Positions 55,570 through 64,000 of a stretch of DNA of 64,000 nucleotides are shown here, piece by piece. The stretch spans positions 44,270-108,269 of the forward strand of contig NZ_CADEFR010000007.1 in assembly GCF_902826655.1 (NCBI RefSeq), in the 5' to 3' direction. Within the stretch, counting starts at the first letter, position 1; each line of letters begins with the position of its first letter. The notes under the pieces were generated by a model that was not told the DNA's origin, searched no databases, and saw only the letters and a program-made list of their open reading frames with translations. Source of the stretch: an uncultured Methylibium sp. (GTDB taxonomy: Bacteria; Pseudomonadota; Gammaproteobacteria; Burkholderiales; Burkholderiaceae_C). The translations under genes were made by a program, and so were the position numbers.

Positions 55570-56888
55570 TGCGGCGGCTCGCGCATCTCGACGTAGGCCC
55601 GCGCCCGCACTTCGCGCGCCCAGTCGGCATAGGCGCCCTCGAACCGCTGTTCGCGCAGTACGTTGCGGGCGATCTCGCGTTGCTGCTTGCGGTCGACCGG
55701 GATGTTGCGACGTTCCAGCACCTGGATCAGGTGCACGCCGAAGCGCGACACCACCGGCTCGGACAGCTGGTTCAGCGCCAGCGCCTTCATCGCCGTCTCG
55801 AACTCGGGCACGAACTGCCCGGGCGAGGCCCAACCCAGCTCGCCGCCCTGCGGCGCGCTGCCGTCCTCGGAGTTCTCGCGCGCCAACTGGCCGAAGCTGG
55901 CGCGGCCGGACTCGACCTGCTGCCGCAGCTCGCGCAGCCGTGCGATCGCCGCCTGCTGGCTCAGCTGGGCCGACGGCCGCAGCAGGATGTGGCGCGCGCG
56001 GGTCTGCTGCACCAGCATGCCGCCGTCGCGACGCTCCAGCACCTTCAGCACGTGGAAGCCGGCCCCGGAGCGCAGCACCTGCGGCACGACCGTGCCGCCG
56101 CGCAGGTCGCGCACCGACTCGGCGAACAGGTCGGGCAGGCGGTCCAGCGACCTCATCCCGAGCGCCCCGCCCTGCTCCTTGGGGCCGTTCGACAGCTCGG
56201 CGACGATGCGCGCGAAGTCCTCGCCACCGCGCGCCCGCTCGAGCGCCTTCTCGGCCACCTGCCGGCGCTGGGCCACGTCGGCGTCGCTGGCGCCCTCGGG
56301 CACCGCGACCAGCACCTGCGCGACGTTGAACTCGGCTGGCGCGATGCCGCTGGCCCGGCTGGCCAGCAGCGACTCGACCTCGGCATCGCTGATCTTGATC
56401 CGGCTCTGCACCTCGCGCTCGCGGATGCGTTCGACCAGCATCTGGTCGCGCAGGTTGTTGCGGAAGCGCGCGAAGTCGATGCCGTCGGCCTGCAGGCGCT
56501 GCCGCAGCTCGGCCAGCGAGATGCGGTTCTGCAGCGCGACGTTGTTGACGGTGCGGTCAAGCTCGGGGTCCTCGATGCGCAGGCCGCTGTCGCGTGCCGC
56601 GCTGAGCTGGGCGCGCTCCTCGATCATCGTGTCGAGCACCTGGCGGCGCAGCTCGTCCTCGGCCGGCAGCGTGCGCCCGCTCTGGGCCGCTTCGCGCCGC
56701 ACCGACACCAGCCGCTGCTGCACCTCGGCGTTGGTCACCAGCTCGCGATCGACGACGGCGACGATGTAGTCGGCCGAGCGCGGCAGGCTGCGGGCGGCCT
56801 GGGCCAGCGCAGCAGTAGCCGGCACGGCCAGGGACAGGCACAGGGCCAGGCGGCCACAGGCTCGCAGGGGACGGGCGATCGACGGCAT
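55566..56888 (-). CDS. surA: Periplasmic chaperone/peptidyl-prolyl isomerase SurA
   Basis: This protein escorts outer-membrane proteins through the periplasm. The 440-residue product has a signal peptide ([15 protein letters not shown]), an N-terminal chaperone domain beginning [20 protein letters not shown], and two parvulin domains. The first is centred on [13 protein letters not shown]...EQGGALG and the second on [10 protein letters not shown]...APQGGELGW. It lies 11 bp downstream of lptD and overlaps rsmA. Confidence 0.95.
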   Translation of the reverse strand: MPSIARPLRACGRLALCLSLAVPATAALAQAARSLPRSADYIVAVVDRELVTNAEVQQRLVSVRREAAQSGRTLPAEDELRRQVLDTMIEERAQLSAARDSGLRIEDPELDRTVNNVALQNRISLAELRQRLQADGIDFARFRNNLRDQMLVERIREREVQSRIKISDAEVESLLASRASGIAPAEFNVAQVLVAVPEGASDADVAQRRQVAEKALERARGGEDFARIVAELSNGPKEQGGALGMRSLDRLPDLFAESVRDLRGGTVVPQVLRSGAGFHVLKVLERRDGGMLVQQTRARHILLRPSAQLSQQAAIARLRELRQQVESGRASFGQLARENSEDGSAPQGGELGWASPGQFVPEFETAMKALALNQLSEPVVSRFGVHLIQVLERRNIPVDRKQQREIARNVLREQRFEGAYADWAREVRARAYVEMREPPQ

Positions 56889-56899
56889 CTTGGGGCGGC

Positions 56900-59338
56900 T
56901 CAGGGGCTCGACAGGGCCGGGGCGACGACGGGACTGTCGTCGCGCAGCAGGCGGTAACCGGGGATATTGTCCCTCAGCACCCTCAGGGGGTTGGAACCGA
57001 GGCGCGAGAGCCCGACCAGTTCCAGTTGCAGCAGCAGTCGGGTGGTCGCCTCGCTGCGGCCGGTGGACAGCCGCTCGGCGACGATGCGACCGATCCAGCA
57101 GCCGCTGTCGTACTCGAAGCCGACGATGGAGTCGGTGATGCGCGAGTCGCGCCGGCTGTAGTTGATGCGCCCCACGCTGTACCAGGCGCCGGGGCAGCCG
57201 GTCGGGGCCGCGGCGCGCCCGCCGCGCGACACGCCGTCCAGCGCCAGCGCGTCGCGGGCCTCGACGGCCGCCGCGTTCTCGCGCGCCGCGCCATTGAGCG
57301 GCCACTGCCAGCCGAGCTCGAGCTGCTCGCTGGCGTTGCGCGTGTAGCGGTAGGTCGCGTTGATGGTGCGGAAGGGACCGGGCGAGTAGCGCGCGCCGAG
57401 GATGGAGCGCACCGTGCGGCTGATGTCGGCGTTGTACTGCAGCGTGCCGTCCAGCGACCAGTGCGGGATCAGGCTGGTGCCGCCCAGCAGCAGCAGGTCC
57501 GACCAGCGCTGCGTCACCGGCATGCCGTCGGGCGTGATGCGCTGCGGCCGCAGCAGCAGCCGCTGCGCCAGGCCCAGCCGCAGCGCCTCGGCACCGGTCC
57601 GGCGATCGAGGAAGCGCGTCGTCACGCCGGCGGTCAGCTGGTTCGCGTCGGAGACGCGATCGACGCCCGAGAAGGCGTTGTCCGCGTAGATCGACGTGAA
57701 GTTGAAGTCGTTGCCGGCGCTGTCGAAGTTGGGCAGGCCGGTCTGGTCGCGGTAGGGCGTGTTGACGTAGAGCAGCCGCGGCTCCAGGGTCTGCGTCAGC
57801 GCGCGACCGAAGGCCGTGCTGTCGCGCTCGAAGATCCACGCGCTGTCCAGCGCCACCGTGGGGATCACGCGCGTGCTGCGCGTGCGCCCGTCGGCGAGCG
57901 GCTGCTCGAGGTCGTAGCTGGCCGCGTTGAACGACAGCCGCGGCGTCAGCGTCCAGCCCTCGGCGCCGATCGGCGACCACGGGCGCGCCAGCGAGCCCAG
58001 CGCGTGCACGCGGTCGCCGCGCTGCAGGCTGCGATCGTCGTTGGTGAAGCGGTTGGCTTCGGTCTCCCAGGACCACTCGAACCCGCCCTGCGCGCCGCGC
58101 TGGCGCACGCCGACCTGGGGCTCGCGCTGGTAGGGCGCGACGATGCGACTGGTCGGGTCGATGTCCTGCAGCACCTGCCAGCGCCGCACGCCCCCGTAGA
58201 CCAGCGTGTCGCCCCAGTGGCTGTCGAAGCGCCGCCGAACGTAGCCGTCGGTCGGCAGCAGGCGCGGTGTGAGGCTCGGCAGGCGGTGCGAGAAGTCCTT
58301 CCAGTAGTCGTCGTCGGACGCCCGCTGCAGCGCCAGCCCGTAGTCGACGAGGCCGACGCCGGGGCCGTCCCAGCGCGCCTCGTGGCCGAGGTTCAGCGAC
58401 CAGCGCGAGCGGTTCGCCACGCGATCGTCGGGCAGCATGTAGGTCTGCACCACGCCCTGGTAGCCGGGCTCGAGGTAGCGGAACTCGGTGCCGAGCGCCG
58501 CGCCGCGCCGCGTCAGCACGGTGGGCGTCAGCGTGGCGTCGCGGTTGGGTGCGATGTCCCAGTAGTAAGGCGCCGCCACTTCGACGCCGCTCTTGTTGTC
58601 GATGTTGAAGCTGGGCGGCAGCCAGCCGGACTTGCGCTTGTCCGACAGCGGGAAGCTCAACGTCGGTGCCGCGAGGATGGGCACGCCATAGAAGCGCAGC
58701 ACCGCGCCTTCGGCCCGGCCTTCGTCGGCGGCGGTGTCGAGGACGACGCGGTCGGTGCTCAGGAACCAGGCCGGATCGGGCGCCGGGCAGCTGGTGTAGG
58801 TCGCGCCGTAGGCGATGCCGCGGGACTCGTCGAGGAAGTCGAAGCGCTGCGCGCTGCCGCCGGCGTTGGTGCGGCCGAAGTGGTAGCTCGGCTCGAGGAA
58901 GTAGCCCTCGAAGCGCTGCACCTTCAGCTGCAGTTCCGGACCACGGAAGGTGTTGCCGCCGCGCTCGATCTCGACGTTGCCGGTAGCGCGGGCGATGTCG
59001 CCGGCCTGACGGTACTCGATGCGATCGGCCTTCATCGTCAGCGGCCCGCGCTTGAAGCGCACCGAGCCCTCGGCGATGGTCTCGAGGTCGGGGCGGCCGA
59101 ACAGGCGATCGGCCTCGATGACCACGGGCTCGCCGGACTCGTCGCCCTTGAGCGTCGGGACGAAGCGCGCTGCGGCATCGGGCGGCAGTCGCAGACCCGG
59201 GCCTTCGGCGCCGGCCTGCGCCAGCGCGCTCGCGGACCAGGCCCCCGCATGCGCCGCGAACAAGGCCCCCACCACCGGTCGCAAGGGCCACGTGCGGCCC
59301 CGGGGCGGGGCGGGCAGGGCGCGATCGTAGGTCGGCAC
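56900..59338 (-). CDS. lptD: LPS assembly outer membrane protein LptD
   Basis: This is the beta-barrel that inserts LPS into the outer leaflet, about 812 residues. After a signal peptide (RPVVGALFAAHAGAWSASALAQA) comes the OstA-like N-terminal domain (VVIEADRLFGRPD ... GNVEIERGGNTFRG) and the large C-terminal barrel (GVPILAAPTLSFPLSDKRKSGWLPP). Cysteines such as the one in SCPAPDP and CPGAW/CWIG near the end may supply the required disulfides. The start is uncertain: I use a GTG just before the signal peptide; another GTG lies 13 codons upstream and the frame is open farther. Confidence 0.92.
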   Translation of the reverse strand: MPTYDRALPAPPRGRTWPLRPVVGALFAAHAGAWSASALAQAGAEGPGLRLPPDAAARFVPTLKGDESGEPVVIEADRLFGRPDLETIAEGSVRFKRGPLTMKADRIEYRQAGDIARATGNVEIERGGNTFRGPELQLKVQRFEGYFLEPSYHFGRTNAGGSAQRFDFLDESRGIAYGATYTSCPAPDPAWFLSTDRVVLDTAADEGRAEGAVLRFYGVPILAAPTLSFPLSDKRKSGWLPPSFNIDNKSGVEVAAPYYWDIAPNRDATLTPTVLTRRGAALGTEFRYLEPGYQGVVQTYMLPDDRVANRSRWSLNLGHEARWDGPGVGLVDYGLALQRASDDDYWKDFSHRLPSLTPRLLPTDGYVRRRFDSHWGDTLVYGGVRRWQVLQDIDPTSRIVAPYQREPQVGVRQRGAQGGFEWSWETEANRFTNDDRSLQRGDRVHALGSLARPWSPIGAEGWTLTPRLSFNAASYDLEQPLADGRTRSTRVIPTVALDSAWIFERDSTAFGRALTQTLEPRLLYVNTPYRDQTGLPNFDSAGNDFNFTSIYADNAFSGVDRVSDANQLTAGVTTRFLDRRTGAEALRLGLAQRLLLRPQRITPDGMPVTQRWSDLLLLGGTSLIPHWSLDGTLQYNADISRTVRSILGARYSPGPFRTINATYRYTRNASEQLELGWQWPLNGAARENAAAVEARDALALDGVSRGGRAAAPTGCPGAWYSVGRINYSRRDSRITDSIVGFEYDSGCWIGRIVAERLSTGRSEATTRLLLQLELVGLSRLGSNPLRVLRDNIPGYRLLRDDSPVVAPALSSP

Positions 59339-59474
59339 GGGCGTGGCGGGATGAGGAGGGACGCGCCGTGCGGTCACTGCCGCAGGCAGCGCCACCGCGG
59401 CGCCGGCAGGCAGATGCGGTTTGTAGAATCGATTATTCCACGCGGTCCCGCGTCCGCTGCTGCGGCCAACCCCG

Positions 59475-60566
59475 GTGCCGCCGCCTTCCTCCCCTCTGTC
59501 GCCCGCCATCTTGAACGCCACGATCCGCTGGGCCGACCCGGCCCGCGAGCAGGCCTTCGTCGCCTGGCTCGCCGCGCAGAGTGCGCGCCACGCGCTCGAT
59601 CCCGGCAGCCTCCGTCCGGCCAGCGCCGATGCGAGCTTTCGCCGCTACTTCCGCATCGACGGCCGCGACGGCTCGCGCATCGTGATGGACGCGCCGCCGA
59701 CGCACGAGGACTGCCGCCCCTTCGTGCAGGTCGCGGGCCTGCTGCGCGGCGCAGGACTGAACGCGCCCGCACTGCTGGACTGGGACGAGGCGCACGGCTT
59801 CCTGCTGCTGGGCGACCTCGGCGCGACGACCTACCTGCAAGCCCTGACCGGCGGGCCGGCGGCGCTGACGCCGGCCGAGGCCTCGCCGCTCTACCTGGCG
59901 GCGCTCGACACGCTGGTCCGGCTGCAGGGCATCGCCGCGGCCGGCCAGGTGCCGGCCTACGATCGCGCGCTGCTGCAGCGCGAGCTCGACCTCTTTCCCG
60001 ACTGGTACGTCGCGCGCCATTGTGGTCAGGTGCTGGACGATGCCGAGCGCACGCAGCTCGCGCGCAGCTTCGACCGCATCCTCGACGTCTGCACGGCACA
60101 GTCCGCCGTGCTGGTGCATCGCGACTACCACTCGCGCAACCTGATGGTGGCCGCCGACGGCGGCCCGCCCGGCGTGCTCGACTTCCAGGACGCGGTCTGG
60201 GGCCCGGTCGCCTACGACCTCGTCTCGCTGCTGCGCGATGCCTACATCGAGTGGGACGAGGAAGTGCAGATCGACTGGGCCGTGCGCTACTGGGAGCGTG
60301 CCCGCAAGGCCGGCGTGCCGGTGGCAGCGGACTTCGGCGACTTCTGGCGCGACTTCGAGTGGATGGGCCTGCAGCGCCACCTGAAGGTGCTGGGCATCTT
60401 CGCGCGCCTGTACCACCGCGACGGCAAGGACGGCTACCTGAAGGACCTGCCGCTGGTGTGGCGCTACGCGCACCGCGTCGCCACGCGCTACAACGGCCTG
60501 GGCGGGCTGGCGCAGCTGCTCGAGCGCCTGGCCGGCACGCAGCGCGAGGCCGGCTACACGTTCTGA
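59475..60566 (+). CDS. Aminoglycoside phosphotransferase-family sugar kinase (AmgK-like)
   Basis: This is a kinase-like protein of 363 residues. The APH-type catalytic loop is VLVHRDYHSRNLMVA, and the metal-binding PGVLDFQDAVWGPVAYDLVSLLRDAY follows. The family next to lptD is AmgK, an anomeric N-acetylmuramate/N-acetylglucosamine kinase of peptidoglycan recycling, not an antibiotic-resistance enzyme. AmgK normally works with the nucleotidyltransferase MurU, which is not the next gene here. The start may be this GTG or a TTG 12 codons downstream (MNATIRWADP). It is divergent from lptD. Confidence 0.85.
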   Translation: MPPPSSPLSPAILNATIRWADPAREQAFVAWLAAQSARHALDPGSLRPASADASFRRYFRIDGRDGSRIVMDAPPTHEDCRPFVQVAGLLRGAGLNAPALLDWDEAHGFLLLGDLGATTYLQALTGGPAALTPAEASPLYLAALDTLVRLQGIAAAGQVPAYDRALLQRELDLFPDWYVARHCGQVLDDAERTQLARSFDRILDVCTAQSAVLVHRDYHSRNLMVAADGGPPGVLDFQDAVWGPVAYDLVSLLRDAYIEWDEEVQIDWAVRYWERARKAGVPVAADFGDFWRDFEWMGLQRHLKVLGIFARLYHRDGKDGYLKDLPLVWRYAHRVATRYNGLGGLAQLLERLAGTQREAGYTF

Positions 60567-61537
60567 GGCGCCCCCGGGCAGGCCGGCGTCGCGCAACCGG
60601 CGGCCTGCAGCCACGGGTCCTGGTCCTCGCCGCCGAAGGTCTCGATCAGGAAGTCGACGAAAGCGCGAGTGCGCGTCGGGATGTGCTTGCGCGTCGGCAT
60701 CGCCGCCCACAGCGTCGCGCTCCACAGGTGCCACTCCGGCAGCACGCGCTCGAGCGCATGCTCGAGCAGCGCGTCCTCGATGACGAAGCTCGGCAGCCCG
60801 GCGATGCCCAGACCGGCCAGCGCGGCCGCGTACATCGTGTCGATGTGCGAGGTGCTCAGCAGCGGATGCGGCCGGTCGGTGGTGTAGGTCTCGCCGCCCG
60901 GCTCGTCGTCGCCCCAGGGGCCGCGGAAGAACTCGATGCCGCGCTGCAGCTCGGCGAAGGGCGGCAGGATGGGCCGGTGCGTGGCGAGGTCGCGCGGATG
61001 CTGCGGCCGGCCGTGGCGCTCCAGGTATTCAGGCGCCGCACAGGTGATCACTTCCGACCGCGCCAGACGCCGCGCGACGAACTCGCCCTCCAGCGGCTTG
61101 CGCACCGACAGGATGGACACGTCGTAGCTCTCGTCGACGGTCTCGACGGCACCGGGCGCAGCGATCTCGATCGACACCTGCGGGTACTTGGCGAAGAAGC
61201 GCGGCAGGTGCTTGGCCAGCTGGTGCACGGCCAGCGCCGGCGAGGTCAGCACCCGCAGGTGGCCGCGCGGTTCCTGCACGGCCGAGCTGGTCAGCGCCTC
61301 GGACTCGTCGATGTCGGCCAGGATGCGCCGCACCTTGTCGAGATAGGCCTCGCCGATCTCGGTCAGCGCGAGACGGCGCGTCGTGCGGTTGATGAGGCGC
61401 GCGCCTAGGTGGTCCTCGAGCTCGGCGACGAGCCGCGTCACCGCCGCCGGCGACAGGCGCAGGGCGGTGGCCGCGCCGTTGAAGCTGCCGGCGTCGATCA
61501 CGCCGGCGAACACCCGCATCGCTCGCAACTGGTCCAT
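60554..61537 (-). CDS. LysR-family transcriptional regulator
   Basis: This is a 327-residue regulator. The N-terminal winged helix (FAGVIDAGSFNGAATALRLSPAAVTRLVAELEDHLGARLINRTTR) is typical of LysR proteins. The C-terminal effector domain ends in a basic PTRKHIPTRTRAFVDFL, seen in the CrgA/AaeR-like subgroup. It overlaps the kinase 3' end by 13 bp in convergent orientation and is divergent from rsmE, which is unlikely to be its target. The effector is unknown. Confidence 0.9.
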   Translation of the reverse strand: MDQLRAMRVFAGVIDAGSFNGAATALRLSPAAVTRLVAELEDHLGARLINRTTRRLALTEIGEAYLDKVRRILADIDESEALTSSAVQEPRGHLRVLTSPALAVHQLAKHLPRFFAKYPQVSIEIAAPGAVETVDESYDVSILSVRKPLEGEFVARRLARSEVITCAAPEYLERHGRPQHPRDLATHRPILPPFAELQRGIEFFRGPWGDDEPGGETYTTDRPHPLLSTSHIDTMYAAALAGLGIAGLPSFVIEDALLEHALERVLPEWHLWSATLWAAMPTRKHIPTRTRAFVDFLIETFGGEDQDPWLQAAGCATPACPGAPQNV

Positions 61538-61588
61538 GCCGCGATGATGCCGCGAAGCGGCGTGCCCGGCGGCCTGGGGCACACTCGG

Positions 61589-62353
61589 ATGTCCTCGCCG
61601 CCCCTGCCGCCCGTGCCCCGTTTCCACGTCGACCTGCCGCTCGCCCCCGGGCTCGAGGCGGCGCTGCCCCCGCCGGTCGCGCGCCATGTCCAGGTGCTGC
61701 GGCTGCAGCCCGGCGCCGCGATCACGCTGTTCGACGGACGCGGCAGCGACTGGGCGGCCGACGTGCTGCGCATCGGCCGCAGCGAGGTGACGGTGCGCGT
61801 CGGCGAGGCCTCGCCGGCCAGCCAGGTCGAGCTGCCGCTGGCCGTCACGCTGGCGGTCGGCATGCCGGCCAACGAACGCATGGACTGGCTGGTCGAGAAG
61901 GCCACCGAACTGGGCGTGCACGCGATCCAGCCGCTGGTCTGCGAGCGGTCGGTGCTGCGCCTGAGCGGCGAGCGCGCCGAGCGCAAGCTCGCGCACTGGC
62001 GCGGCGTTGCGGCGGCTGCCTGCGAGCAGTGCGGCCGCAGCCGCTTGCCATTGCTGGAGCCCGTGCTGCCCTTCGATGCCTGGCACACCGCCTTCGCGAG
62101 CGGGTCCGTCGCCACCGGCTTCGTCCTGAGCCTGGGGGCCGCCACGCAGCCCTACTGCGAGGCGCTCAAGCCGGCGTTGCACGCGGGCCGTGGCCTGCTC
62201 TTCCTCAGCGGTCCCGAAGGCGGGCTCAGCCCCGCCGAGGACGCCGCAGCCCGCACGGCCGGCCTGCTGCCGGTGACGCTGGGCCCGCGCATCCTGCGCG
62301 CCGAGACCGCCCCGCTGACGGCGCTGGCGGCGATCGCGGCGCTGTTCGCCTGA
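61589..62353 (+). CDS. rsmE: 16S rRNA (uracil1498-N3) methyltransferase
   Basis: This SPOUT-class methyltransferase modifies U1498 of 16S rRNA. The 254-residue protein has an N-terminal PUA-like domain (RFHVDLPL ... HVQVLRLQPG) and the C-terminal knot. The knot motifs are KATELGVHAIQPLVCERS, FLSGPEGGLSPAED and LGPRILRAETAPLTAL. The ATG chosen is slightly upstream of the family core; a GTG nine codons on is an alternative. Confidence 0.94.
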   Translation: MSSPPLPPVPRFHVDLPLAPGLEAALPPPVARHVQVLRLQPGAAITLFDGRGSDWAADVLRIGRSEVTVRVGEASPASQVELPLAVTLAVGMPANERMDWLVEKATELGVHAIQPLVCERSVLRLSGERAERKLAHWRGVAAAACEQCGRSRLPLLEPVLPFDAWHTAFASGSVATGFVLSLGAATQPYCEALKPALHAGRGLLFLSGPEGGLSPAEDAAARTAGLLPVTLGPRILRAETAPLTALAAIAALFA

Positions 62354-62372
62354 GCCGCGCTGGCCCGCGACC

Positions 62373-62401
62373 CTGTCAGGGCTGACAGTGGTGACCGTCA
62401 C
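62373..62401. promoter_or_regulatory. Tandem palindromes upstream of the YidB-like gene
   Basis: CTGTCA-GGGC-TGACAG at 62373-62388 is a perfect 6-bp-arm palindrome. Three bases later GTGAC-C-GTCAC at 62391-62401 is a second one. They share GTCA/TGAC half-sites. They may be operators for the downstream gene or a weak terminator of rsmE; there is no T-tract. Confidence 0.45.
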
Positions 62402-62450
62402 ACGCGGCCCGCACAATGGGCTGCTCGGATCCCCCTTCTAGGAGACTGCC

Positions 62451-62873
62451 ATGGGCTTGTTGGACTCGGTCATCGGCGCCCTCGGGGGCGCCCAGGGAGG
62501 CCAGGGTGGCGGCCAGGGCGACGCCCTGCAAGCCATCATCGCGATGCTGGCGCAGGGCAACGGGCCAGGCGGCGGCGGGCTCGGCGGCCTGATGCAGCAG
62601 TTCCAGCAGGGCGGGCTGGGCGACCTGGTCGCCTCATGGGTCGGCACAGGCCAGAACCTGCCGGTCTCGCCCGGTCAATTGCAGGACGTGCTGGGCAGCG
62701 ACATGCTGGCGCAGTTCGCGCAGCAGCTGGGGCTGTCGCAAGGCCAGGCTGCTGACCAGTTGTCGCAGCTGCTGCCGCAGGTGGTGGACCGGCTCACGCC
62801 CAACGGCCAGCTGCCCGATGCCGGCGGGCTGGGCGATCTGGGCAGCGTGCTCGAGCGCTTCAGCAGACCCTGA
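62451..62873 (+). CDS. YidB-like DUF937 family protein
   Basis: This is a 140-residue protein of unknown function. A glycine/glutamine-rich N-terminal half (GALGGAQGGQGGGQGD) precedes the conserved DUF937 core GTGQNLPVSPGQLQDVLGSDMLAQFAQQLGLS and LSQLLPQVVDRLTPNGQLP. No signal peptide is visible, so it is likely cytoplasmic. It has a good ribosome-binding site (TAGGAGA) and stands alone between rsmE and the atp operon. Confidence 0.88.
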   Translation: MGLLDSVIGALGGAQGGQGGGQGDALQAIIAMLAQGNGPGGGGLGGLMQQFQQGGLGDLVASWVGTGQNLPVSPGQLQDVLGSDMLAQFAQQLGLSQGQAADQLSQLLPQVVDRLTPNGQLPDAGGLGDLGSVLERFSRP

Positions 62874-62902
62874 TGCCCCACCCCCGTTGCGGCTGCGCCG
62901 CT

Positions 62903-62957
62903 CCCCCTCCAGGGGGCGCCGCTGGCGGACCGGCGAAGCCGGTTCCGCGGCGGCTGC
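62903..62957. repeat. Compound hairpin element between yidB-like gene and atpC
   Basis: CCCCCT-CC-AGGGGG (62903-62916) is followed by ACCGGC-GAA-GCCGGT (62929-62943). The latter is flanked by CGGA/TCCG and an outer GCCGC/GCGGC pair, so a long stem is possible. It sits between converging genes, where a bidirectional terminator or a REP-like repeat would be expected. Similar CCCCCT...AGGGGG units are common between genes in Burkholderiales, as I recall. No second copy was noticed in this window. Confidence 0.5.
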
Positions 62958-62975
62958 TGGGTTGACCCTCGCCGC

Positions 62976-63392
62976 CTACTTCTTGCGGAACTTGCGCAGC
63001 GCCGCCAGTTGCGCCGCCAGCGACAGCAACTCGTTCTGGATCGCGGCCTGGTCGAGTTCGCTCTTGGCGTTCTTGAGCGCCTCTTCGGCCGCCTTCTTCG
63101 CCTCCATCGCCTTGGCCTCGTCGAGGTCGGCGCCGCGGATCGCGGTGTCGGCCAGCACCGTCACGCGATCCGGCTGGACCTCGAGGATGCCGCCGGCCAC
63201 GAACACGAACTCTTCCTGGCCGTTGTCGGCGCGCTCGACGCGCACCGCGCCCGGCTTGATGCGCGTGATCAGCGGCGTGTGACGCGGATAGATGCCGAGC
63301 TCACCCATCTCGCCGGGCAGCGCAACGAACTTCGCCTCGCCCGAGAAGATCGAGGCTTCGGCCGAGACGACGTCGACGTGGATGGTTGCCAT
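62976..63392 (-). CDS. atpC: F-type ATP synthase epsilon subunit
   Basis: This is the central-stalk epsilon subunit, 138 residues. The N-terminal beta-sandwich opens [38 protein letters not shown], the family signature. A C-terminal helical hairpin follows ([18 protein letters not shown]), which can inhibit ATP hydrolysis. It is the last gene of the atp operon, 18 bp after atpD. Confidence 0.96.
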   Translation of the reverse strand: MATIHVDVVSAEASIFSGEAKFVALPGEMGELGIYPRHTPLITRIKPGAVRVERADNGQEEFVFVAGGILEVQPDRVTVLADTAIRGADLDEAKAMEAKKAAEEALKNAKSELDQAAIQNELLSLAAQLAALRKFRKK

Positions 63393-63410
63393 CAGGATGC
63401 TCCGCGCCGC

Positions 63411-64000
<590 letters not shown>

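Noticed and set aside
59475-60566. Antibiotic resistance aminoglycoside phosphotransferase
   Set aside because: Sequence style and the lptD neighbourhood fit the AmgK sugar kinase group; there is no mobile element or resistance context.

Overview
This is a 64-kb stretch of a high-GC betaproteobacterial chromosome. Gene content and order (hpf-ptsN-hprK; fur next to bamE-dapB-exbB-exbD-leuS-lptE-holA; lptD-surA-rsmA; an atp operon at the right edge) point to Burkholderiales. The Rubrivivax/Leptothrix/Methylibium/Piscinibacter lineage is the best guess; this is inference from gene order and protein style, not a database match. Genes are densely packed, with many 4-base start/stop overlaps. I see no tRNA, rRNA, CRISPR array, insertion sequence or prophage gene.

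Left end (1-11125) is a catabolic island. A branched-chain-amino-acid-type ABC transporter (livKHMGF), a flavin monooxygenase of the 2,6-dihydroxypyridine hydroxylase type, a VOC protein, a DUF1330 protein and a TetR regulator lie on the minus strand. They diverge from a three-subunit molybdenum hydroxylase on the plus strand. The two arms share an intergenic region with overlapping palindromes. The set looks like uptake and ring hydroxylation of an unidentified, possibly N-heterocyclic, compound.

11129-20966 is mostly housekeeping: a nitrilase-family amidase, the giant AsmA-like protein YhdP, glnE, a rhombosortase-like intramembrane protease, a stand-alone heptose-phosphate adenylyltransferase and a GST.

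20979-30996 is the most interesting block. A MerR-type regulator with a cobalamin-binding domain carries the complete W-x9-EH signature of CarH/LitR B12 photoreceptors. It diverges from an exported glutathione peroxidase followed by eight tightly coupled genes: FAD oxidoreductase, DUF1365, cyclopropane-fatty-acid-synthase-like methyltransferase, chalcone-isomerase-like protein, MFS carrier, DUF3833 lipoprotein, SDR and NTF2-like protein. The shared promoter region has two direct repeats 32 bp apart and a 20-bp imperfect palindrome overlapping a plausible -10 box. I read this as a light/singlet-oxygen-responsive membrane-lipid modification operon. A diiron ferritin-like/desaturase-like gene lies beside it.

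31012-41789 is core biology: corA, the hpf-ptsN-hprK regulatory cluster, fur, bamE, dapB, an ExbB/ExbD pair, leuS with a leader hairpin, lptE and holA. 41957-45430 holds an exported cupredoxin-like protein, a membrane GGDEF-EAL protein and an orphan ATP synthase c-subunit gene about 18 kb from the atp operon.

45438-53552 has thiL-pgpA-pncC-hydroxyacid dehydrogenase, a DctS/DctR-like two-component system, and a divergent malic enzyme with an 11-bp inverted repeat between them. 53741-54790 is a compact RNase Sa/barstar-type toxin-immunity unit with its own promoter, a possible third small gene and a terminator. 54790-64000 holds rsmA-surA-lptD, an AmgK-like sugar kinase without an adjacent murU, a LysR regulator, rsmE, a YidB-like protein, and the end of the atp operon (atpD partial, atpC).
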